DNA from: Henricia sp. BOLD:AAB3569
Lineage: Eukaryota > Echinodermata > Asteroidea > Spinulosida > Echinasteridae
Assembly: GCA_037783545.1 (NCBI GenBank)
Contig: JBBELK010001409.1
Span: forward strand, 320,001 to 384,000
Length of the DNA: 64,000 nt
Direction of reading: 5' to 3'
The position numbers were made by a program, and so were the translations under genes. Below, one piece after another: positions 11,656 to 24,400 of this stretch. Numbering within the stretch: position 1 is the stretch's first letter; each line of letters opens with the position of its first letter. The notes beneath the pieces are model-generated. The model ran no database searches and had not been told where the DNA came from. It saw only the letters and a program-made list of their open reading frames with translations.

Positions 11656-14501
11656 TATTTTGGAGCTATTTTGGAGCTATTTTGGAGCTATTTTGGAGCT
11701 ATTTTGGAGCTATTTTGGAGCTATTTTGGAGCTATTTTGGAGCTATTTTGGAGCTATTTTGGAGCTATTTTGGAGCTATTTTGGAGCTATTTTGGAGCTA
11801 TTTTGGAGCTATTTTGGAGCTATTTTGGAGCTATTTTGGAGCTATTTTGGAGCTATTTTGGAGCTATTTTGGAGCTATTTTGGAGCTATTTTGGAGCTAT
11901 TTTGGAGCTATTTTGGAGCTATTTTGGAGCTATTTTGGAGCTATTTTGGAGCTATTTTGGAGCTATTTTGGAGCTATTTTGGAGCTATTTTGGAGCTATT
12001 TTGGAGCTATTTTGGAGCTATTTTGGAGCTATTTTGGAGCTATTTTGGAGCTATTTTGGAGCTATTTTGGAGCTATTTTGGAGCTATTTTGGAGCTATTT
12101 TGGAGCTATTTTGGAGCTATTTTGGAGCTATTTTGGAGCTATTTTGGAGCTATTTTGGAGCTATTTTGGAGCTATTTTGGAGCTATTTTGGAGCTATTTT
12201 GGAGCTATTTTGGAGCTATTTTGGAGCTATTTTGGAGCTATTTTGGAGCTATTTTGGAGCTATTTTGGAGCTATTTTGGAGCTATTTTGGAGCTATTTTG
12301 GAGCTATTTTGGAGCTATTTTGGAGCTATTTTGGAGCTATTTTGGAGCTATTTTGGAGCTATTTTGGAGCTATTTTGGAGCTATTTTGGAGCTATTTTGG
12401 AGCTATTTTGGAGCTATTTTGGAGCTATTTTGGAGCTATTTTGGAGCTATTTTGGAGCTATTTTGGAGCTATTTTGGAGCTATTTTGGAGCTATTTTGGA
12501 GCTATTTTGGAGCTATTTTGGAGCTATTTTGGAGCTATTTTGGAGCTATTTTGGAGCTATTTTGGAGCTATTTTGGAGCTATTTTGGAGCTATTTTGGAG
12601 CTATTTTGGAGCTATTTTGGAGCTATTTTGGAGCTATTTTGGAGCTATTTTGGAGCTATTTTGGAGCTATTTTGGAGCTATTTTGGAGCTATTTTGGAGC
12701 TATTTTGGAGCTATTTTGGAGCTATTTTGGAGCTATTTTGGAGCTATTTTGGAGCTATTTTGGAGCTATTTTGGAGCTATTTTGGAGCTATTTTGGAGCT
12801 ATTTTGGAGCTATTTTGGAGCTATTTTGGAGCTATTTTGGAGCTATTTTGGAGCTATTTTGGAGCTATTTTGGAGCTATTTTGGAGCTATTTTGGAGCTA
12901 TTTTGGAGCTATTTTGGAGCTATTTTGGAGCTATTTTGGAGCTATTTTGGAGCTATTTTGGAGCTATTTTGGAGCTATTTTGGAGCTATTTTGGAGCTAT
13001 TTTGGAGCTATTTTGGAGCTATTTTGGAGCTATTTTGGAGCTATTTTGGAGCTATTTTGGAGCTATTTTGGAGCTATTTTGGAGCTATTTTGGAGCTATT
13101 TTGGAGCTATTTTGGAGCTATTTTGGAGCTATTTTGGAGCTATTTTGGAGCTATTTTGGAGCTATTTTGGAGCTATTTTGGAGCTATTTTGGAGCTATTT
13201 TGGAGCTATTTTGGAGCTATTTTGGAGCTATTTTGGAGCTATTTTGGAGCTATTTTGGAGCTATTTTGGAGCTATTTTGGAGCTATTTTGGAGCTATTTT
13301 GGAGCTATTTTGGAGCTATTTTGGAGCTATTTTGGAGCTATTTTGGAGCTATTTTGGAGCTATTTTGGAGCTATTTTGGAGCTATTTTGGAGCTATTTTG
13401 GAGCTATTTTGGAGCTATTTTGGAGCTATTTTGGAGCTATTTTGGAGCTATTTTGGAGCTATTTTGGAGCTATTTTGGAGCTATTTTGGAGCTATTTTGG
13501 AGCTATTTTGGAGCTATTTTGGAGCTATTTTGGAGCTATTTTGGAGCTATTTTGGAGCTATTTTGGAGCTATTTTGGAGCTATTTTGGAGCTATTTTGGA
13601 GCTATATTGGAGCTATTTTGGAGCTATTTTGGAGCTATTTTGGAGCTATTTTGGAGCTATATTGGAGCTATATTGGAGCTATATTGGAGCTATATTGGAG
13701 CTATATTGGAGCTATATTGGAGCTATATTGGAGCTATATTGGAGCTATATTGGAGCTATATTGGAGCTATATTGGAGCTATATTGGAGCTATATTGGAGC
13801 TATATTGGAGCTATATTGGAGCTATATTGGAGCTATATTGGAGCTATATTGGAGCTATATTGGAGCTATTTTGGAGCTATTTTGGAGCTATTTTGGAGCT
13901 ATTTTGGAGCTATTTTGGAGCTATTTTGGAGCTATATTGGAGCTATATTGGAGCTATATTGGAGCTATATTGGAGCTATATTGGAGCTATATTGGAGCTA
14001 TTTTGGAGCTATATTGGAGCTATATTGGAGCTATATTGGAGCTATTTTGGAGCTATTTTGGAGCTATTTTGGAGCTATATTGGAGCTATATTGGAGCTAT
14101 ATTGGAGCTATATTGGAGCTATATTGGAGCTATATTGGAGCTATATTGGAGCTATATTGGAGCTATTTTGGAGCTATTTTGGAGCTATATTGGAGCTATA
14201 TTGGAGCTATATTGGAGCTATTTTGGAGCTATTTTGGAGCTATATTGGAGCTATATTGGAGCTATATTGGAGCTATTTTGGAGCTATATTGGAGCTATAT
14301 TGGAGCTATATTGGAGCTATTTTGGAGCTATATTGGAGCTATATTGGAGCTATATTGGAGCTATATTGGAGCTATTTTGGAGCTATATTGGAGCTATATT
14401 GGAGCTATATTGGAGCTATTTTGGAGCTATATTGGAGCTATATTGGAGCTATATTGGAGCTATTTTGGAGCTATATTGGAGCTATATTGGAGCTATATTG
14501 C
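11656..14501. repeat. 11-bp minisatellite GGAGCTATTTT, about 259 copies
   Basis: Uninterrupted array of about 2.85 kb. Up to about 13602 the unit is GGAGCTATTTT with essentially no variation; after that it is mixed with GGAGCTATATT. Because 11 is not a multiple of 3 and the unit has no plus-strand stop in any register, all three forward frames stay open. They read the same 11-residue repeat, ELFWSYFGAIL. This is not evidence for a protein. Confidence 0.97.
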
Positions 14502-14509
14502 TTTTTAAT

Positions 14510-14632
14510 GTTTGCAGCAATAATACAACACAACATACTCAGAAAATAAAGTTTGCAGCAATAATACAACACAACATACTCAGAAAATAAAGTTTGCAGC
14601 AATAATACAACACAACATACTCAGAAAATAAA
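14510..14632. repeat. 41-bp tandem repeat, 3 copies
   Basis: Unit runs GTTTGCAGCAATAATACAAC then ACAACATACTCAGAAAATAAA, three times. A partial copy (ACAACATACTCAGAAAATAA) recurs near 14684 with GTTTAATATTACA. Confidence 0.88.
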
Positions 14633-14997
14633 GTTTAATATTACAGTACATGGATTCCTTTTAAATATGCATTAAACCATGATACAACATACTCAGAAAA
14701 TAAAGTTTAATATTACATCATTCTTCAGGTCTATTGGCCCTTGTTGCAAGTTACTGGCAAAATACATGCGCAAGTGTGAATGCGTTTGGTTAGTCAACTG
14801 GTTCCGTGCAAAATGCTGCATAAACTCAATACCTGATGAGTTGGTTCCAGACATGACTGACCATCGTTAGCTAGACTGCGTTCGGTTGGAAATAGTCAAA
14901 TTATATTAAACTATAGTCATGAATCAAACTTGCTCTTTGATGCACTGGTTTTAGTTATTCTATAAAGCTTTCAGTTCAATAATTAGCTGCATGATAC

Positions 14998-15166
14998 GTT
15001 GTCAACATTTTCACGGTTCTACAAAACATAGGAAGGGGGTGGTCGAGGGCTGCGTAAGACTTTACAAGCACTGTAAAATGTTGACATTTCACAGTAATGA
15101 CAAAAGTAGTATTTTGGGGAGGGTCTTGAAAAATACTCTGTAGAACTGTGAAAATGTTGACAACTT
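14998..15166. mobile_element. MITE, family with TTGTCAACATTTTCA ends, copy 1
   Basis: GTTGTCAACATTTTCACGG at the left and its inverse GTGAAAATGTTGACAAC at the right. Other copies lie at 21223-21440 and 41682-41885. Confidence 0.82.
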
Positions 15167-15180
15167 TGGACGGCTTTCAA

Positions 15181-15239
15181 ACGTCATTCTGGTCTTCCGT
15201 GGTTGTGATGAGGTCAATAATTGCCTGCATGATACGACC
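15181..15239 (-). pseudogene. Partial tandem copy of DHX36 terminal exon
   Basis: This stretch repeats the DHX36 terminal-exon sequence at 15280-15338 almost base for base (GTCATTCTGGTCTTCCGTGG through GATACGACCT). It lies downstream of the stop codon, in the expected 3' UTR. It has no splice site and no role is apparent. Confidence 0.8.
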
Positions 15240-15271
15240 TGGAATGACCTTTAGACAACGGCTGCAGTTTG

Positions 15272-15421
15272 CTAATCAGCGTCATTCTGGTCTTCCGTGG
15301 TTGTGATGAGGTCAATGATTGCCTGCATGATACGACCTTCCTTGCTATCTTGACTCCATGAGGTCATTCCTGGGCGGACGATTTTCTCCTTCAGAAGCTT
15401 GTCAAGTTCCTGCCGAAGATC
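15272..15421 (-). CDS. DHX36: DHX36 exon 20, C-terminus and stop
   Basis: Encodes [14 protein letters not shown] and [19 protein letters not shown], ending at TAG 15274-15272. It is shorter than the human C-terminus. About 60 bp of this exon is repeated just downstream at 15181-15239. Confidence 0.92.
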   Translation of the reverse strand, partial: DLRQELDKLLKEKIVRPGMTSWSQDSKEGRIMQAIIDLITTTEDQNDAD

Positions 15422-18400
15422 CTGAAAAATAAATTTTGTAATTCAAGATAAACTACAGAATTGAAAAACGGTTACAGTGTTACTATCCTGTGCTTGATGA
15501 AACGTGAATGATTTTTGAATATTGGACACTTTCTATGGGCATTCTATTCAGTGTGGTGCAGTTCGTCGCTAGACGGGGTGTGTGGGGGATGGTCTACTTC
15601 CCAAGGCCCACCCCCCACCCCACTTAGCAACTCTTGCCCAGCAGCCGTTGGCAAATTTTGGTCACACCCCCATTCAAAATGGTCTAGCGACGCTGGTGAA
15701 AGTTCCGTCCAATTTCGCTGGTTCTCTGGCTACGTTGCGCAGAAAACATAACCGTGATAACAGTAGTCAGGGGCCCAGATTCGTTCACATGAGGGCACCC
15801 TTGTAAAAACAAAAGTGTATGTATTTCCAAAAAAAAACATTTGTGAGTGCATCTTAGCTCAACATTGCCCAACAGACATTTAATAAAAACTGTGGAAATT
15901 ACCGACAGTTATTGCTGAACAGACCGTTAAGGGCCACAAACTTGAAATTTCATTTAATTTGAAACACCCCAAAACGGACATTATGTTGAGACAAATCGTC
16001 GCAAAGCTGACATACTGACGAATGTCCAGTGTTAAAGCCATTGCACATTCATCACTATGTCAGCTTTGCGACGAAATGACTGATGTTAAAGCGTACCTGG
16101 ACAAGATTAGCGACCCTGGCCGATGCGTTGAACTTGATGTGGTCATCCACCATGACTGTCTCCACACCGTCCTCGTTAGTGACTCGGATCTTACCACCGA
16201 AGAACAGCAAAGGGTACGGTTCCACAGCGCTGGTGTCGTGCAAAAACACCTGGGATTGATTTCACAAAAGTTAAGAGGAGTTTAATGCATCCTAATTCCC
16301 ATACCAACATCCCAAGATAAGAGTGACTGCTAGGATCGGAACACCCCCTAATATTGCTGGTTACCAGTTAGGCAGTTTGCAACAGTTTGTTTTATTTATT
16401 ATAGGGAAAAATCCACATACACAGCCCTGGGAAAAAAATGTTGAACCACCTACGACCCGACAAGAAAAATAAGTTAACGGGGAGTATACAGTGTTAATAA
16501 TTATTTATGGCAAAAAACAAAGAACGTTTTTCATTTGCTACCAAAGAGGAGTGATTTTTATGAATAATTCATGACATAGGTGGTATAATATTTTTTTCCC
16601 AAGGATGTATATAATCTGACTCACATTAGTAGACTTGAGTTTCAGGTGATAGAGAATCCAATTGCTTGGGAACTGGCTCTCGTCACAGTTCACTGATTTG
16701 GGGTGAATCTTGACACGACCGTCGTGGGGAGTGTAGATTTTGGCAGGTCTGGATGCAAAATAAAAATTAGATAAAGGTAAAGGTAACGGTAGTCCCATAC
16801 TCATCCAATGAGCCTAATGGAGTAGGGTGGTCAGTGCCTTCCTCCGCTGCCTGTACATTCACTTGGAGGCTAGCTAGCCATTCACAGCTGGGTGCCCTGG
16901 CCGGGATTTGAACCCATGGCCTATGGTTTAGGGGACACGCGCTCTACCACTATGCCATCCAACACCACCCCACCCCTCCCCCCAAAAAAAACCATCTTTG
17001 TGTACCCTGGAGATTAGAAGCAATCAAACATCCTACCTATCTGATGCCACAATGTAAACAACAGCTGTTTGCGACCCTAGGGTACAACGTTTCTTTTGAG
17101 TCCCCGTGTAATTTCATGTGCGCTGCATGTTGGAGGGTTAACATGAAAAGTTCTCTGACATATTACCACAGATATCTATTAATAACAAGATAAGAAACGA
17201 CTGTGTTATTGAATTGCACATCACCGGAACCGGTTTCAGGCAGCTTGGAACGCGTGTGCGTGTAGCGCGTTTTGTGTTCGAACATAACACACATTGAGAA
17301 AGTGCGCATGCGAGAGGTTTTAGGTGTAAAAAGTGCCCAAAACCATGCAAATGAGGTGCCCAAAAGTATGCTCATGAGAAGGCGCGGTTAAGCGCGTACG
17401 GCCTTCGTTTCTTATCTTGTTGTTAATAGATATCTGTGCATTTGACACACTTCCTCACCTTTGTTGTCCAGCTCGTCTGTTGAATGTATTTTCCTTTATT
17501 TCAGCCACGTTTGGGTAAAGACCGGAGCACAAAATTGCCTTGACCAACTGACGATTGTCTGAAGTTAAATAGACAAAAAGATCAAGTATAAATAGGTGAT
17601 TTCTGTTTAGGGATAATGACCTCGGGGTTTGAGTTGTATCTTAAGAGATCTCTGTGAGGGGTGGTTATCATAAGGGTTTATCCCTCTGTAGGGCTTGCTG
17701 ACTTACGTGATAGCCAATCCCAATCAGTGAGAAACATCTGCACTACCATTATTCGAGACCACCAGTTGGCTTCATAGCTCAATTGGTAGGGCATCTGCAC
17801 ATTGAGCAGAAGGTCCGCGGTTTGAATCCCGGTGGAACCTTGTCGTTTTTCACTGCATCCAGATTTGTCTATACCAATTTTGAAGATAGCTTTCTTTGTA
17901 ACTCGTAAGAGTAAGAAATTTTGTTTTAAGATTTGTAAGATTTGTTTAAACACTACCACTTCTCCAAGCTGTGTTGTGTTGAGGGAATAGTTTTACCTTG
18001 TGTTTTTATACCATTGGAAAGCTGAATTCAAAAATACCAACATTTTGAAAATATCAAATTTAAAAAAACAACTTTATGCTCATTTCGTCGTGACAGGTCA
18101 CATTTCAGAATTAAACAAAATGGCTTACTAGAGTTTTTATTGCCTGCTTGTTGCTTGCATGATTTGCCTCCTACAAAGCCCAGTGTTGCCAAATGCTCAC
18201 AGAATTGGGTCTTCATATTGTCCAACATCTACGAGAGAAAAAAAACATACATTTAAAGTTTGTGGCATCTTTAAAAGATTCATTCTAAAAAGAAACATTA
18301 AAAATATAATAAATCTGTGATTGTGGATTTAACAAATTATTGAGGGAGTATACCACTATGCCTCATAGCTCAGCTGGTAGAGCATCTGCACAGTGTGTCA

Positions 18401-21400
18401 GAGGTCTTGGGAGAAAACCCGAGGGGGTATACCACTGTGCCACAAAGCTCAGCTGGTAGAGCATCTGCCCGGTGCATCAGAGGTCTTGGGGGAAACCTGA
18501 GGGAGTATACCACTGTGCCTTATAGCTCAGCTGGTAGAGCATCTGCCCGGTGAGTCGGAGGTCTTAGGGGAAAACCTGAGGGAGTATACCACTGTGCCTC
18601 ATAGCTCAGCTGGTAGAGCATCTGCCCGGTGTGTCACAGGTCTTGGGGGAAACCTGAGGGAGTACACCACTGTGCCTCATAGCTCAGCTGGTAAAGTTTC
18701 TGCCCGGTGTGTCAGAGGTCTTAGGGGAAAACCTGAGGGAGTATACCACTGTGTCTCATAGCTCAGCTGGTAGAGCATCTGCCCAGTGTGTCACAGGTCT
18801 TGGGGGAAACCTGAGGGAGTACACCACTGTGCCTCATAGCTCAGTTGGTAGAGCATCTGCCCGGTGTGTCAGAGATCTTGGGGGAAACCCGAGGGAGTAT
18901 ACCACTGTGCCTCATAGCTCAGCTGGTAGAGCATCTGCCCGGTGCATCAGAAATCTTGGGGAAACCCGAGGGAGTATACCACTGTGCCTCATAGCTCAGC
19001 TGGTAGAGCATCTGCCCGGTGCATCAGAAATCTTGGGAAAAACCTGAGGGAGTATACCACTGTACCTCATAGCTCAGCTGGTAGAGCATCTTCCTATTGT
19101 ATTAGAGGTCTCAGGTTCGAATCCCCATAAGTATTTTTCTTTTTACCTTGAGAGTGTTAACAGACATAAAGTTCCTCCAGCAGTAGTCATTCTCCTCCTG
19201 GCGTCCGCGATCCCTCGCATCCTCCCACCCAGCCACGGCATTGACAAGCATCAAATGATCGCTGTATGTGTTCTCTGAAATCAGTTTCCGCTGCGCGTCA
19301 GCCATTTTCTCTTTGCCCTGTCAAAAAGCACAAGTAAAAAGTACATTTCAAGGAGCGTGTTCAGATGTTTCCAGAAAATGGATTTCGTTCTAACCTAACG
19401 ATCATATAAAACGCCTCCCCAAAATACTATCCATGGGAAGAAAACAGGAAATTTGCAATCCTCAATTTGGATGTGGAAGCAAAACAATTGGTGTAATTAC
19501 TGCACTGCTTTATGGAACGCATGAAAATATACAGATTGAGAGCGCAAAAAATAAAAATGGTAATAAGAAAAATATGACAAAATGATATGGTATGAAAATC
19601 TCACCACCCATGGGAAAAATGGGGAGAGGTCAAAAATGTGATCTGGACATGATCCTTTAGGCTTACCAGGGGGATGACAAAGGGATCCTTGAAACTAAGA
19701 CTAGCAGCGATAGTCAGGATTGGATCTAGGCAGCAAAACATGGCACCAAAGAGGATCATACGACCAATGGTAGGGGAGACAGGGAGCCGGGCAAGGTGGT
19801 GTCCGAGGGGAGTTAGGTCCTCGTTCTCATCGAGGGCATTCTAGAAACAAATGAAACAAAACAGACAAATTATATACTGAAAGTCAAAACAAACTTAATC
19901 ACGATATTTTGTTAATAGACCATTTGCACCAGCGGCCATGACAGGGGGCAGGTTTTCTTATATAATCGATGTGACGATAGATCCACAAAGTGCCTACTCG
20001 TGCATGACGCACGGTGACAATGTTACTGCCCCCTGTCATGGACGCCCGTGCATAGGGACTATATTTTCAGCGGAATGGTCAAATAGGGCAGTTCACAAAT
20101 AGAGAGGCACTCAAGCATGTCATGCTCAATTTTGGGTTACTAATAGGTGAAATTGACATTTAGGAATAGTTGTTATCCATCATAAATGTTTTAACATAAA
20201 CTCCTCAAAAAACGTTCAGAAACTCAAGTTTGACTGACGATTTCTCCGTTACCAAATCAATTTCCTTGAATTTGGTATCATTGGAAAGCCCTGTTATTCC
20301 TCTTTACAGTGATGTTTCATTTGTTATGATTAAGCAATTTGGGGATGTGCAGTATAGCAGAATATGGGGGTGGGTGTAAAGTGAAATGTCACAAAATGCA
20401 CTGCTATTCTCATGCAGTGCATTCCCGTTTTGCTTGGGGGATGGGAATGTGTCCATACACTTTTTGACAATAGCAATGACATTTCACTTTATACCACCCC
20501 CATATTTAGCTGTGCTGCACATCCCCCATATGCTTAATCATAACAAAATGGTACATCATTGTAAACAGGAATAACAGGGCTTTCCAATGATACCAAATTC
20601 AAAAGAAAATTATTGAACAAACTTCTAAACTTTAATTAAATCAGCCCCTGGTCATGTATTTAAATCAAGTAACAGGTCTTGCCAGTTAGTACAAATTATC
20701 ATCTAACCACCGAGACATGGTATCAATTTCACAAAAATTACCAAACGTTCAATGCGTCCTAATTCCCATACTAAGGTCCCAAGATAAGAAGAGTGACCCT
20801 TCTTAAGATGCATCTTGGCGCTTTGTGAAAATGGCACCTGGTAGTGTATTTAAATCAAGTAACAGGTCTCGCCAGTTGGTACAAATTATCAACTAGCCAC
20901 CGAGACATGGGATCGATTTCACAAAAGTTAAGACGAGATCAATGCGTCTAATTCCCATACCAACATCCCAAGATAAGAAGATGACCCTTCCTAAGACGCG
21001 TCTTAGCGCTATGTGAAATCAGCCCCTGGTCACTTCTATAACAGAGCCACTTACCATTCTCATGAGGCTTTCAAGGGCCATGTCTACAGCTGCAGGATCT
21101 GGCTGCTGTAGAGCTTTCTTGATGAAGTCATGCACTTTACCCAACTTCAGGGACTAAATGAAAGGTAACAAACAAAAATCAGAATAAAATCAGTGATTTG
21201 GTTGAAATGGGTCGTTTAAGAGGGCCGTCCAAAGTTGTCAACATTTTCATTATTCTACAAAGCGTAGGAAGAGGTTGAGAGGGGGTCGAGGGCTGCGTAG
21301 GACTTTACATGCACTGTAAAATATTGACATTTCATGGTAGTGACAAAAATGCTAATGAGTAGTATTTCGGGGGAGGGAGGGGGCTCTTCAAAAAAATACT

Positions 21401-24400
21401 CTCTGTAGAACTGTGAAAATGTTGACAACTTTGGACACCCCTGACTATTTTAGTGAACACAAATTTTAAAAGCGTTTACAAATTCTGCCAAAGGATTAAA
21501 CGAAACTCACTTAATTTGAAATATTTTAACATTAAAAAGTATCCAGCAAATTTCTTGCCCAAGCTTATAAAATCAACTCAACTCAACAAGTGTCGTGATG
21601 AAAGGGGAGACACCATATCTCGTTTTTATTAACCTATTTGCAAAACCGTTTGTGCATGATTAAAGGAGCGTGTCCAGATCACATTTTTGAACACCCCTCT
21701 CATTTTTCCCATGGGTGTTGAGATTTTGATACTATATCATTTGTCATATATTTCTCATTACCATTCCAAAATTACACGCTCTCAATCCGTGTATCTTCAA
21801 TGATTTCAACAAAACATCACCAATGTTTTGTAAACTAATTTTCTGGTTTCATAAAGCAGTGCAGTGCAGTAATTACACCAACTTTTTTGCTTCCAAATCG
21901 GAGATTGTAAATTTCCCATTTTCTTCCCATGGATAGTATTTTGGGGAAATATTTTACACGATTGTTAAGTTCTGCGATATTCGTTGCTATGACGATCTTG
22001 CGGACCCCCCGTGGAGGTCGCTCAAACACCTGTTGTGTTAAATTGTGAGAGAATTTGCCATGATTCGCTTTTTGGCATTATTTTTCAGATTTGTTTTAAT
22101 GGGTTTTACTTCACAGTCCGTAGGCTGAATAAGCCAGTTCGGAATCTCGGGCGCGCAATGCACGTCTATGGGATTGTGTCAAAGGTCATTTGAGATAAAC
22201 ACAGTGCATTCGGATAGGGTGCGCCTTTGTTTATCTCAAATCAAAGTCGGGAGACGCATGCGCAGTCGAGACTCCGAACTGGCTTATTGCATGAAGATAG
22301 TATTTTGGGGAAATATTACACAATTGTTAAGTTAAAACGAAATATATTTTCTTGAAAAATCCGAACTAGCTCATTTAATTGGTACCTTGATCTGTAAGCA
22401 GAGTTCGTCCAGCGGCGTTCTAAGCATTTCTGGTAACTGGTACTCGACTAACATGGAGGCTTTAAGTTGGTTGTATAGATGGTAACACTCACCCGGCTGC
22501 ACTCTGTGATAAAGCGCAAGATATTTCAAGTTAATGTGATTTTGACAAAAAAATCTGGTTATTGCGGGAGAACTGGCAAGATATCTGTATAGACATTTGT
22601 CCACATTAGCCCTACAATAAGACCGTGTTTACACTGGTCCCGAGCTCGGGATCAAAATTGATCCCCTTGCTGATAAGAATGTGTTCAACTGCATCGCATT
22701 TTCTCAAAATGACAGCGTCAAATTTACAACCCCCAGGGTTGTAATCGAGTCTATCACAAGTCTATCACAAGTCCAGAGCCGATAAAATCACAAGTCCTTG
22801 ACAATGCCGCACAAGTCTGTCACAAGTCCAGTAACAAGAAGCAAAGGATGAACACGCACAAAAGAATGCCTTTGTTGGAGTTCATTTGAATAGCTTGTGA
22901 CTTGAATTAAGACCCAGGGACTTGTGGTGGACTTGTGAAGGCTTGTGAGGACTTGTGAGGACTTGTGATAGACTTGTGATTGACTCGACTACAACCCTAT
23001 AATCCACCCTTAGGTTTTGATAAATTAACACACCTGCCAGCTCTGCCTCTTCGTTGACGCGCAGCGGCGACGCTGACCCATTCCGGTTTGAGCGTGCTCA
23101 GATTATTGGCCACGTCAAAGTTTCGTTCCTTGACACGTCCGAGGTTGAGCACGTAAACGACGTCTTCGATAGTAATACTCGTTTCTGCGATATTCGTTGC
23201 TATGACGATCTTGCGGACCCCCTGTGGAGGTCGCTCAAACACCTGTTGTGTGATCAGAGAATTTGTCATGATTTCCTTTTTGGCATTATTTTTCAGATTT
23301 GTTTTAATGGGTTCTACTTCACAGTCCATAGGCTGAATTGCATAAGGCTTACATATGGGTCTTTCTACAGTAAAGGGGGCATTTCGGCAACACAGACCAC
23401 ATTATTGCATGAAGCTTACAAGTGGGTCTTTCTACAGTAAAGGGGGCATTTTGGCAACACAGACCATATTATTGCATGAAGCTTACAAGTGGGTCTTTCT
23501 ACAGTAAAGGGGGCATTTCGGCAACACAGACCACATTATTGCATGAAGCTTACAAGTGGGTCTTTCTACAGTAAAGGGGGCATTTTGGCAACACAGACCA
23601 TATTATTGCATGAAGCTTACAAGTGGGTCTTTCTACAGTAAAGGGGGCATTTCGGCAACACAGACCACATTATTGCATGAAGCTTACAAGTGGGTCTTTC
23701 TACAGTAAAGGGGGCATTTCGGCAACACAGACCATATTATTGCATGAAGCTTACATATGGGTCTTTCTACAGTAAAGGGGGCATTTCGGCAACACAGACC
23801 ATATTATTGCATGAAGCTTACAAGTGGGTCTTTCTACAGTAAAGGGGGCATTTCGGCAAAACAGACCACATTATTGCATGAAGCTTACAAGTGGGTCTTC
23901 CTACAGTAAAGGGGGCATTTCGGCAACACAGACCACATTATTGCATGAAGCTTACAAGTGGGTCTTTCTACAGTAAAGGGGGCATTTCGGCAACACAGAC
24001 CATATTATTGCATGAAGCTTACAAGTGGGTCTTTCTACAGTAAAGGGGGCATTTCGGCAACACAGACCACATTATTGCATGAAGCTTACCAGTGGGTCTT
24101 TCTACAGTAAAGGGGGCATTTCGGCAACACAGACCATATTATTGCATGAAGCTTACATATGGGTCTTTCTACAGTAAAGGGGGCATTTCGGCAACACAGA
24201 CCATATTATTGCATGAAGCTTACATATGGGTCTTTCTACAGTAAAGGGGGCATTTTGGCAACACAGACCACATTATTGCATGAAGCTTACAAGTGGGTCT
24301 TTCTACAGTAAAGGGGGCATTTTGGCAACACAGACCACATTATTGCATGAAGCTTACAAGTGGGTCTTTCTACAGTAAAGGGGGCATTTCGGCAACACAG

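Larger units (their letters stand above)
21660..22375. mobile_element. MITE family A, copy 2, interrupted by exon fragment and MITE B
   Basis: Begins AAAGGAGCGTGTCCAGATCA. The body is interrupted after TTTACACGATTGTTAAG at 21969 by the exon-11 fragment and a second MITE. The target sequence is then repeated at 22297-22331 and the element resumes. Confidence 0.75.

Noticed and set aside
11559-14590. Three overlapping plus-strand frames of 945-996 codons
   Set aside because: They are translations of the 11-bp minisatellite in three registers; no independent coding evidence.
16022-16285. 87-codon plus-strand frame
   Set aside because: Antisense shadow of DHX36 exon 19.
18709-19130. Plus-strand frames reading [11 protein letters not shown]-type repeats
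   Set aside because: This is the usual translation of tRNA-like sequence in the 78-bp satellite, not a gene.
23054-23440. 128-codon plus-strand frame
   Set aside because: Antisense shadow of DHX36 exon 11 running into the 67-bp satellite.
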